A stretch of 9,637 nucleotides of DNA from JAAZLA01 sp964560975. Lineage in GTDB: Bacteria > Spirochaetota > Spirochaetia > Treponematales > Treponemataceae. Shown in pieces: positions 1 to 6,231 of this stretch; within the stretch, counting starts at the first letter, position 1, and each line of letters opens with the position of its first letter. A program made the translations under genes and the position numbers. Location: assembly GCA_964560975.1 (NCBI GenBank), contig CAZLNE010000084.1, positions 1-9,637 of the forward strand, in the 5' to 3' direction. The notes below the pieces were generated by a model that saw nothing but the letters and a program-made list of their open reading frames with translations, was not told the DNA's origin and ran no database searches.

Positions 1-1100
1 GAAACAAGCTGCTCAACCTTAGAGGAGGAGAACAATTTTTTTGCAGCCTCTGTATCTGCTTGGGCGAGGTCGCTTTTTGTAAAGACTATAATTGCAGGGA
101 CAGAGCTCGAAGAACGGGAGATGAGCTGTTCGAGGTAGACAACATCGTCCTGTGTAAGCGGGTGAGTAGAATCTAAAAGATAGAGAATAATATCTGCATC
201 TTTACTAAGGTCGTAGGTCATTTCTACGCCGCGTTTTTCTACAAGATCCTGGGTTTCGCGAAGGCCTGCCGTATCAAAGAGGCGCGCAGGTACACCATCA
301 AAGGAGACCCAGCTTTCTATCCAGTCGCGGGTGGTGCCGTGAACCTCAGATACTATAGCGCGTTCTTCTTTTAAAAGGGCATTAAAAAGACTCGATTTTC
401 CAGCATTGGTTTTACCGCATAAGATAACGCGGGCGCCTTCCTGGTAGAGCTTTTCGCACTTCCATGAAGATGCAAGTTTTTTTAGTTTTTCTATTGTAGA
501 AATAAGTTCCGTTGTGTCGAACGCGTCAGAAATAGTTTCTTCATCTTCGGGGTATTCAATTTCTACCTCGATGCTGCTGAGCGTATGGATAAGTTCGTGC
601 TTAATTGCGTTTAGCTGTTCTTCGAGATTGCCGGAAAGTCTTCCTGCCGCGCGGCTTCTGCTTTCGCTTGTTTTTGATTCTATTATTTCGCGTATAGCCT
701 CTGCTCTTGTGAGGTCTGTTTTACCGTGTAAGAAAGAACGGAAACTGAATTCGCCGCGCTCTGCCTGCCGGAATCCTGAGCGCAGGAGAAGATTATAGAC
801 AGAAAGAACAGGAGAGGTTCCGCCATGGCAAAATATTTCTACCATATTCTCTCCGGTAAAACTTTTTGGACCCTTGTAAACCGCAAGTATTACTTCATCG
901 AGTCTATCTGTACCGTCGGTTATCCAACCGTAGACAGTAGTGTTCCCTTCTGCGTTAAGGAGGGCTTTTGGGCGTGAGAAGACAGAGGAGACTAGCTCAA
1001 TAGATGTTTTGCCTGATGTTCGAATTACTGCAAGAGCACTGGGCGCTAAGGCTGTAGCAATAGCAGCAATTGGTTCATCGGGAAGATACTTTGTGCTCAT
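1..1100 (-). CDS. mnmE: tRNA uridine-5-carboxymethylaminomethyl(34) synthesis GTPase MnmE, partial (C-terminus outside window)
   Basis: MnmE is a cytoplasmic potassium-activated GTPase that works with MnmG to modify the wobble uridine (U34) of certain tRNAs. About 366 residues are visible. The N-terminal tetrahydrofolate-binding domain (about 1-118) is followed by the helical domain, with FLHGKTDLTRAEAI near 123-136 matching the usual FLNGKLDLxxAEA signature. The inserted G domain has G1 GKTNAGKS (229-236), G2 GTTRD (255-259), G3 DTAG (276-279) and G4 TKSD (about 341-344; the usual Asn of NKxD is Thr). The G1 Asn that binds potassium in this family is kept. The rest of the helical domain and the catalytic C-terminal cysteine motif lie beyond base 1. 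The ATG at 1100-1098 overlaps the TGA of the upstream phosphatase as ATGA, so translation is probably coupled; a GGAG lies about 10 bases upstream. Last visible gene of the leftward operon. Identification is secure. Confidence 0.96.
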   Translation of the reverse strand, partial: MSTKYLPDEPIAAIATALAPSALAVIRTSGKTSIELVSSVFSRPKALLNAEGNTTVYGWITDGTDRLDEVILAVYKGPKSFTGENMVEIFCHGGTSPVLSVYNLLLRSGFRQAERGEFSFRSFLHGKTDLTRAEAIREIIESKTSESRSRAAGRLSGNLEEQLNAIKHELIHTLSSIEVEIEYPEDEETISDAFDTTELISTIEKLKKLASSWKCEKLYQEGARVILCGKTNAGKSSLFNALLKEERAIVSEVHGTTRDWIESWVSFDGVPARLFDTAGLRETQDLVEKRGVEMTYDLSKDADIILYLLDSTHPLTQDDVVYLEQLISRSSSSVPAIIVFTKSDLAQADTEAAKKLFSSSKVEQLV

Positions 1101-1873
1101 TCTTCTCTTACTCCCCCGCCGCTTTTTGCTAATTTTAAAGTGATAAACAGTTTAGGAAGAAGAAAAGACGCCGCAAATCCTACGCTACAATAGCGTAAAA
1201 ATCTAAATGCCTGATACTGTGCAGATTCTTCTCCCGGCAGGACAAGTTTTAATCCAAAGTAAAGCAGTGCAATAATCGTAATACCAAGAAAGAACCGGAG
1301 TACTTTTTGAATTATGGTGCCGCTTTTTGCATCGAAGCCGTACTGTTCAATAGTAAGTATGTAGCCGAAGCAAAAACCGAAAAAGGCTGCCTGCATTGAA
1401 GTGTCATTTGGAGAGANNNNNNNNNNNNNNNNNNNNNNNNNNNNNNNNNNNNNNNNNNNNNNNNNNNNNNNNNNNNNNNNNNNNNNNNNNNNNNNNNNNN
1501 NNNNNNNNNNNNNNNNCTTTGGATTAAGAAATGAAAAATGCGACCAGAAGGCAGCGCTGTTTTGAGAGTGGCCGGAAGGTGTTGAAGACGAGTCTTCAAC
1601 AGCAAGTCCAATAGAAGCATCCCTTGTGTACGGACGAGGAACATTAAGGCCGGCTTTTATTCCATTGTTAGCCGAAGCCGAAAATAGTAACACAAATCCA
1701 AGGCGAAAACCTTTTTTATAATCTATAGTCCATAGAATTAAACATAATAGAATAATATAAAAAGGTGCATCGCCCAAAGCGGTAATAAATTTAACAATAC
1801 CTGTTAAAAAAGGGCTTTGAACAGATTGAAATAATCGAATAACATCTAAGCCCCATTCCCACGTGTTTTCCAT
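1097..1873 (-). CDS. PAP2-family membrane phosphatase, interrupted by an assembly gap
   Basis: A polytopic inner-membrane phosphatase of the PAP2 (type 2 phosphatidic acid phosphatase) superfamily, whose members dephosphorylate lipid phosphates such as phosphatidic acid or undecaprenyl pyrophosphate; the substrate cannot be told here. Motif 1, K-x6-RP, is K73 to P81 (KAGLNVPRP), and motif 2 PSGH is at 99-102. Motif 3 (SR-x5-H-x3-D, holding the catalytic His) is not visible and must fall in the 100-N gap at about residues 120-153. Hydrophobic segments sit near 24-50, 56-76 and, after the gap, in three further stretches up to the C-terminus. Both flanks read sensibly in the same frame, so the gene is probably intact and the true gap length should be 1 modulo 3. 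The start ATG at 1873-1871 has an AGAGG ribosome-binding site at 1885-1881, seven bases away. It lies 16 bases after the glycosidase stop and overlaps mnmE by ATGA. Confidence 0.88.
   Translation of the reverse strand: MENTWEWGLDVIRLFQSVQSPFLTGIVKFITALGDAPFYIILLCLILWTIDYKKGFRLGFVLLFSASANNGIKAGLNVPRPYTRDASIGLAVEDSSSTPSGHSQNSAAFWSHFSFLNPKXXXXXXXXXXXXXXXXXXXXXXXXXXXXXXXXXXSPNDTSMQAAFFGFCFGYILTIEQYGFDAKSGTIIQKVLRFFLGITIIALLYFGLKLVLPGEESAQYQAFRFLRYCSVGFAASFLLPKLFITLKLAKSGGGVREE
1417..1516. other. Assembly gap of exactly 100 Ns inside the PAP2 phosphatase gene
   Basis: One hundred consecutive Ns. The round number is the common placeholder for a scaffold gap of unknown size, so the real distance may be longer. 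It removes the region of the phosphatase where the third catalytic motif should be. Downstream coordinates in this window depend on the placeholder length. Confidence 0.98.
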
Positions 1874-1889
1874 AAGCTAACCTCTTTAA

Positions 1890-4019
1890 TCAGTATTTCC
1901 ATGGGTATGGATCAGTATCGCTGATATCCGGGCGGATATCTTCATAGCGCCCGGAATTGTTCCAGTACATGTAGCCCATGTTTAGAGAATCACGCACACC
2001 GAAAATTTCCCTCTGTACATAATCCTGATTGTAATAAACCCTGTCGTATGAAACATTCATATAGAATGCTTGTACCCAAGGTCTAATAAGTACCTTGTTT
2101 CGTGCAAGTAGTGAATTCCTGTATCCGCCAAAATAGTAAATTCTATAAGGGCGCTCTGCGGCAGGTGTATAATCTAAAAAATTCTGTTCAAAGTGATTCG
2201 GATAGAACATAGGAGAAATAACATCTACGTAATGTGAAAGCAGTTCAACGTCCTGCCCGGTTCGCGCACCGCTTCTATACCAGCCGTTTGCACCGTAAAT
2301 ATCAATACCAATGGGAGCTTTTATGTTTTCCCGGGCATAGCGTAAAAAGGAAATAAGGCCGCTTTCCATGTTCATGTTTTTATCCTGCCAGCGGTATGAA
2401 GCATCTGTCAGGTTGTATCCATCAGTTGGAAAACGGATATAGTCAAATTGTATTTCATCGAAGCCGCGCTCTATGAGTTCTTGCGCTACTGCAACATTAT
2501 ATGACCATACATCTTCGCTGTAAGGATCTACCCAGTATTCATCGTAGTAGTTGGTGGTAGTACCTGTTTTAATTCCTTGTTCATCGAGAATATCAGTGTA
2601 AGCGCGAATACCAAGCCATGGTTTTTTTAATTTTGCATCCCAGACAGCATATTTCCCGCCTGCATACTGATACAGATTCTTGTCCTTAAATACAACGATT
2701 CGGGCAATGAGGTAGATATTTTCTTTTTTGAGCTTTTCTACAAAGGGCTCTAGATCTATTGCATAACGGCTTATTCCTTTTTTATCTAGAACAGCCGGGC
2801 TTTTTGCATTAAAGCGTATCATTCCATAATCGTCTTTCATATCTACAACAATGCTGTTGAGTCCGTTATTTTTTATTGTTGTAATATGCTTGTCGAGGGC
2901 TGTAAGGCTTGTTTGCCCGCTTGGTATGTAAAGGCTTTTTTTGTTGTAGATTGTCGAAAAATAAGGAGACGTAATTTCTGCCGGATACAGCATCCACATT
3001 TCTGTTAAACTTACAGGGATTGTTTTTCCGCCGAATTGTTGAGTAAAAAAAGCGCATTGAGGATGTTTAGGTGTTTTATTTACAAGGGTCAGCCAGTAAT
3101 CTGCAATAGAAGGTTTCTTTATTATTTGCTTTGTTGCTAAATCTATAGATGAAAATCCTGCCATTTCTAAAAAGTACAGAGAATTGTTATCGTACACCAG
3201 AGAATCTATGGTGCTGTTTACGAGCTCCCCTCTCCAGATAATTTGCCCCTGTTTTTTTTGCCAGTCGAGGACATAAATACGCGGAATAAAGGTTTGGCTG
3301 AGATAAATCTTAGTGATAATTGAACCGTCGCTCTGAGTTTCCAGAACCGGTAAAATATCAGCTATTTCATCTACGTAGGGATTGCCGGGAAGGGTGTCAA
3401 AACCGCGTTCAATATCGGTCCATTTAGGAGAGGAGGCATCCGGCAGTATGTAGGATAGGCCGTAAATCGGGTGCGACATGAATACTACAAGCTGGGTTCC
3501 TGTTACTTGACTATTTGCACCGTAGATAGGCATATCTGCAACCGCTATACTTTTACAACCGGAAGTTCGAGCGCTAAGGCCGAGGTTTTTCCATGAATTT
3601 CCGCTGTCTTTTGAAAGATATACGGCATCTCGTGTTGCGGTAACGAGAATTTCGGGTTTTTGCGGATGAGCGCTTAAATCCTTAAGTTCTTTTTGAATTG
3701 ATATAAAGGATTTTTCCGTTCCATTGTATGTTTTTAAAGTATGTAAGGGCAGCCCCTCATTACGCGGAGTAAATTCTACAAGGTCGGTACTGGTAATAAT
3801 ACCTTTTGTGGTTAACAAATAATACCGATTGGAGTAAATTATTTTATGAACCTCTCCATCAGTCCAGACAGGAATTACATTATTTCCTGAGATTTTATAG
3901 AGACCATCAACAGTTCCAACAAGCGGAGGCTGATTTACAGGTTGTGAAAACAGAGGTAAGCAGAGCAAACAAAGAACCATAAGCATAATAGTGCGGCAGC
4001 GTAATGAAAGACAATTCAT
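1890..4019 (-). CDS. Exported putative glycoside hydrolase (DUF4015-type) with an N-terminal beta-propeller-like region
   Basis: A 709-residue exported protein. Residues 1-25 form a signal peptide (Arg7/Arg9, then hydrophobic IMLMVLCLLCLPLF); cleavage near LFSQ is likely, and a lipoprotein cysteine at 17 or 20 is a weaker option. Residues about 30-350 are beta-rich and include an Asp-box, SKDSGNSW (136-143), the hairpin seen in BNR/sialidase-like propellers. Residues about 360-690 match the putative glycoside hydrolase family DUF4015, a TIM-barrel group: VVDMKDDYG (391-399), DEIQFDYIRFP (521-531) with candidate catalytic Asp526, GIDIYGANGW (571-580), SPMFYP (602-607) and MGYMYWNNSG (681-690). 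The substrate is unknown; an envelope or extracellular glycan is an inference. First gene of the leftward operon, 16 bases before the PAP2 gene and divergent from pfk. The ATG at 4019-4017 gives the complete signal peptide but has only a weak purine run (TAAGA) upstream. The protein is unusually long for the bare catalytic family because of the added N-terminal half. Confidence 0.82.
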   Translation of the reverse strand: MNCLSLRCRTIMLMVLCLLCLPLFSQPVNQPPLVGTVDGLYKISGNNVIPVWTDGEVHKIIYSNRYYLLTTKGIITSTDLVEFTPRNEGLPLHTLKTYNGTEKSFISIQKELKDLSAHPQKPEILVTATRDAVYLSKDSGNSWKNLGLSARTSGCKSIAVADMPIYGANSQVTGTQLVVFMSHPIYGLSYILPDASSPKWTDIERGFDTLPGNPYVDEIADILPVLETQSDGSIITKIYLSQTFIPRIYVLDWQKKQGQIIWRGELVNSTIDSLVYDNNSLYFLEMAGFSSIDLATKQIIKKPSIADYWLTLVNKTPKHPQCAFFTQQFGGKTIPVSLTEMWMLYPAEITSPYFSTIYNKKSLYIPSGQTSLTALDKHITTIKNNGLNSIVVDMKDDYGMIRFNAKSPAVLDKKGISRYAIDLEPFVEKLKKENIYLIARIVVFKDKNLYQYAGGKYAVWDAKLKKPWLGIRAYTDILDEQGIKTGTTTNYYDEYWVDPYSEDVWSYNVAVAQELIERGFDEIQFDYIRFPTDGYNLTDASYRWQDKNMNMESGLISFLRYARENIKAPIGIDIYGANGWYRSGARTGQDVELLSHYVDVISPMFYPNHFEQNFLDYTPAAERPYRIYYFGGYRNSLLARNKVLIRPWVQAFYMNVSYDRVYYNQDYVQREIFGVRDSLNMGYMYWNNSGRYEDIRPDISDTDPYPWKY

Positions 4020-4025
4020 TCTTAC

Positions 4026-4034
4026 ATAATACCA
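4026..4034 (-). promoter_or_regulatory. Candidate extended -10 promoter for the glycosidase operon
   Basis: On the minus strand TGG-TATTAT reads as an extended -10 element (TGn plus 5 of 6 matches to TATAAT). No good -35 is visible, as expected for extended -10 promoters. Transcription would start about seven bases after the hexamer, which is at or next to the A of the ATG at 4019, so the message may be leaderless. Assigned from sequence pattern only. Confidence 0.4.
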
Positions 4035-4080
4035 AAATAGTTAAAAATTAACCAGAGCTAAATATGTACGCTGGACGATA

Positions 4081-4109
4081 GGGTCATACCGTGGTAAAGT
4101 AAATATAGT
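4081..4109 (+). promoter_or_regulatory. Candidate promoter for the phosphofructokinase operon
   Basis: TATAGT at 4104-4109 matches the -10 consensus at 5 of 6 positions. At 17 bases upstream the hexamer GGGTCA (4081-4086) is a poor -35 (3 of 6). The predicted start near 4116 would leave a leader of about 20 bases containing the GGAGG ribosome-binding site, which fits the GTG start at 4137. Confidence 0.35.
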
Positions 4110-4126
4110 CTTTGGAACCAAGCGAT

Positions 4127-4131
4127 GGAGG
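4127..4131 (+). promoter_or_regulatory. Ribosome-binding site GGAGG that sets the pfk start
   Basis: GGAGG lies five bases before the GTG at 4137. The in-frame ATG at 4125 overlaps this sequence and has no good ribosome-binding site of its own, so the GTG start, four residues shorter, is preferred. Confidence 0.7.
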
Positions 4132-4136
4132 ATATT

Positions 4137-5222
4137 GTGCAAAATTCAAAGGTGAAAAAATTTGGAATTCTGACATCTGGCGGAGATGCGCCGGGTTTAA
4201 ATGCTGCAATAAGAGGTGTTGCGAGAACCGCAATGGATATATACGGCATGCAGGTTCTTGGAATTCAGCATGGTTACAGAGGCCTTATAACCGGAGAAGC
4301 ACACGAACTTAAAAGCGAAGATGTTTCCGGTATTTTAACTAGAGGCGGAACTATTTTAGGAACTTCCCGTGAAAAGCCATTTAAAAACCTTGATCCGGAT
4401 CCTGAAACAGGAGTAAGTGATGTACAAAAAATTATTGATAACTATAAAAAGTGGGAGCTTGATGCGCTTGTTGTGCTCGGCGGAAACGGTACTAATACAA
4501 CCGGTTCGTTGTTGGCAAGAGAAGGCTTGAATGTTATTGGGCTTCCAAAAACAATTGATAACGACCTCGTCTTAACAGATACAACATTCGGCTTTCATAC
4601 TGCAGTTACTGTTGCAACAGAAGCAATTGACCGGCTTCATACAACAGCTCACAGTCATGACCGCATCATGGTCATAGAAGTTATGGGCCATAAAGCCGGA
4701 TGGCTTGGACTTTGTGCCGGAGTTGCAGGCGGCGGCGATGTTATTTTAATTCCAGAAATTCCGTATAACATTGATTGTATTGCAGCGCATCTTAAAAAAA
4801 GACAAAAACAGGGAAAGATTTTTTCTATTGTAGTAGTAGCAGAAGGTGCAAAAAATATGGAAGAATCCTTGATGGATAAAAAAACTTTTAAGAAAAGCCG
4901 TCTTACTATGGAAAACTCTATAGGATACAGGGTAGCGCACGAATTGGAAGAAGTAACAGGTATAGAATCGAGAGTAACCGTGTTGGGCTATTTACAGCGC
5001 GGCGGAACTCCGGTTGCCTATGACAGAGTGTTAGCAACAGAATTCGGCGTAGAGGCAGCACACATGCTGGCTCGCGGGGACTTTGGCAAGATGGTAGCGA
5101 TGCAAAACGGTATAGTAGTAGGAGTCCCTCTTGAAGACGTTGCCGGAAAAATAAAAAAGGTACCGCTTGATCATCCAATACTCACCTCTGCAAGAGATGT
5201 AGGAACATGCTTTGGAGACTGA
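4137..5222 (+). CDS. pfkA: 6-phosphofructokinase, mixed-type donor-site signature
   Basis: Phosphorylates fructose 6-phosphate to fructose 1,6-bisphosphate, the committing step of glycolysis, in the cytoplasm. Starting at GTG 4137 the protein has 361 residues, close to the usual size of single-domain PFKs. Visible motifs are GILTSGGDAPGLN near the N-terminus, GGNGT (115-119), PKTIDND (137-143, holding the catalytic Asp), VMGHKAGWLG (about 182-191) and LGYLQRGGTP (about 283-292). In known PFKs a Gly at the E. coli 104 position goes with ATP use and Asp with pyrophosphate, while Lys at 124 is typical of pyrophosphate enzymes but also of group III ATP enzymes. Here the pair is Gly plus Lys, so ATP use is more likely but not certain. 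The Asp before that Gly (E. coli Asp103) is Asn. The gene diverges from the glycosidase operon, and its last 11 bases overlap the next gene, so the two are probably co-transcribed and co-translated. Confidence 0.93.
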   Translation: MQNSKVKKFGILTSGGDAPGLNAAIRGVARTAMDIYGMQVLGIQHGYRGLITGEAHELKSEDVSGILTRGGTILGTSREKPFKNLDPDPETGVSDVQKIIDNYKKWELDALVVLGGNGTNTTGSLLAREGLNVIGLPKTIDNDLVLTDTTFGFHTAVTVATEAIDRLHTTAHSHDRIMVIEVMGHKAGWLGLCAGVAGGGDVILIPEIPYNIDCIAAHLKKRQKQGKIFSIVVVAEGAKNMEESLMDKKTFKKSRLTMENSIGYRVAHELEEVTGIESRVTVLGYLQRGGTPVAYDRVLATEFGVEAAHMLARGDFGKMVAMQNGIVVGVPLEDVAGKIKKVPLDHPILTSARDVGTCFGD

Positions 5223-6168
5223 TAAAATATCTAAGGAACTAAAAGATAAAGCCGATAACAAAAGTATGGATAATATCAATTTTAAGTGCCATTTTTGTGC
5301 AGAATGCAATGGCCTCGGCTGTATATCTGAGCTTCCTGGAATGGGCGGCATACGTGAAAATATTAATTTCCGTTTAAATTGCGCAGCTTGGGACGGCATA
5401 GACTTAAATACCTTTACTCAAAAAGAAAAGGAGAAATCTGTACTGCCTCAGGTTCGTTTAGCTCCCATCACCGGCGGTGTAGAAAACGTCGGGTATTTTT
5501 CTGAAGAACAATTCTATTACGATTTAATTAGTGCTGTTAATCACGCAGGCTATGCATTAAGTCTTGGAGACGGATGCCCGGATATAAAACTGCAAACTGG
5601 TATAAAGGCTGTTCAGAAAGAACAGGAAAAAGATCCTGATGTGCGAACTGCAGTATTTATAAAGCCCTATGCCAACGAAAAAATATTTGAACGCATTGAC
5701 TGGAGCCGTCCTGTTGCAAACATAATTGGTGTTGATATTGATTCATACAACATTGTTACGATGAGAAACCTTGTGAAGCTTGAAAAAAAGACTCCTTATC
5801 AGCTTAAAGAAGTTATGAAGTATGCAGGACATCCTTTTGCTGTGAAAGGCGTTTTTACTCAAGAAGACGTAGAAATGGTAAAAGAGCTTAGACCCGATAT
5901 TGTTGTTGTCTCGAACCATGGCGGCCGCGTGGAAAACAGAACCGGGAGCACTGCTGAGTTTTTAGCTGAATACGGAAAAGAACTTAAAAACTGCTGCGGC
6001 AAAGTCTGGGTAGACGGCGGTATTCGCAAATTTAGGGATTTACGGGTAGCAGGATTACTCGGTGCTGATGAAGTAATGATAGGCCGTCCTTTTATTACCG
6101 CTCTTTGCAAGGGCGTATCTGTACATGAAACTGAAAAAATGTTTGCGGAACATTTTGCGCTCCGGTAA
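5212..6168 (+). CDS. FMN-dependent alpha-hydroxy-acid dehydrogenase/oxidase family protein with an N-terminal four-cysteine motif
   Basis: A 318-residue cytoplasmic flavoprotein of the FMN_dh family (glycolate/lactate oxidase relatives), which oxidises alpha-hydroxy acids to alpha-keto acids; the actual substrate is unknown. The family core is clear: VKGV (211-214) with the flavin-contacting Lys212, SNHGGR (234-239) with the catalytic His236 and Arg239, then VWVDGGIR (265-272) and LGADEVMIGRP (282-292), which bind the FMN phosphate. The N-terminus differs from classic oxidases: Cys26, 29, 32 and 37 form CX2CX2CX4C, followed by PGMGG, suggesting an iron-sulfur or zinc site. This shorter cysteine-bearing type is, as I recall, seen in anaerobes. 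The start is taken as TTG 5212, which has AGGA at 5201-5204, seven bases upstream; the ATG at 5266 has no ribosome-binding site. It overlaps the pfk end by 11 bases, indicating one operon. Confidence 0.85.
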   Translation: METDKISKELKDKADNKSMDNINFKCHFCAECNGLGCISELPGMGGIRENINFRLNCAAWDGIDLNTFTQKEKEKSVLPQVRLAPITGGVENVGYFSEEQFYYDLISAVNHAGYALSLGDGCPDIKLQTGIKAVQKEQEKDPDVRTAVFIKPYANEKIFERIDWSRPVANIIGVDIDSYNIVTMRNLVKLEKKTPYQLKEVMKYAGHPFAVKGVFTQEDVEMVKELRPDIVVVSNHGGRVENRTGSTAEFLAEYGKELKNCCGKVWVDGGIRKFRDLRVAGLLGADEVMIGRPFITALCKGVSVHETEKMFAEHFALR

Positions 6169-6195
6169 ACGGGAACCCCTACACAAAAACCTTCC

Positions 6196-6224
6196 TTGTA
6201 ACTTATTCAATTCTCTATTATAGT
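6196..6224 (+). promoter_or_regulatory. Candidate sigma-70-type promoter for ettA
   Basis: TTGTAA (6196-6201, 4 of 6 to TTGACA), a 17-base spacer, then TATAGT (6219-6224, 5 of 6 to TATAAT). The predicted transcription start near 6231 falls one base before the ATG at 6232, and no Shine-Dalgarno sequence precedes that ATG, so the ettA message may be leaderless. An overlapping TATTAT at 6216-6221 is an alternative -10. Confidence 0.5.
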
Positions 6225-6231
6225 GTGCCAT

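Noticed and set aside
514..1143. Rightward open frames at 514-798 and 940-1143
   Set aside because: They lie antisense to mnmE, whose protein is clearly conserved; their products are low-complexity and resemble no family.
4040..4052. Small palindrome GTTAA-AAA-TTAAC between the divergent operons
   Set aside because: Very AT-rich and short, so likely by chance; no regulator is encoded nearby to link to it.
4087..4096. Small palindrome TACC-GT-GGTA near the pfk promoter
   Set aside because: Four-base arms are expected by chance in a stretch this size.
4125..4136. ATG at 4125 as the pfk start
   Set aside because: It overlaps the GGAGG that sits ideally for the GTG at 4137 and has only a weak GGAA upstream.
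6169..6195. Terminator after the flavoenzyme gene (GGG-AA-CCC near 6171)
   Set aside because: The stem is three base pairs with a two-base loop and is followed by an A-rich stretch, not T's.
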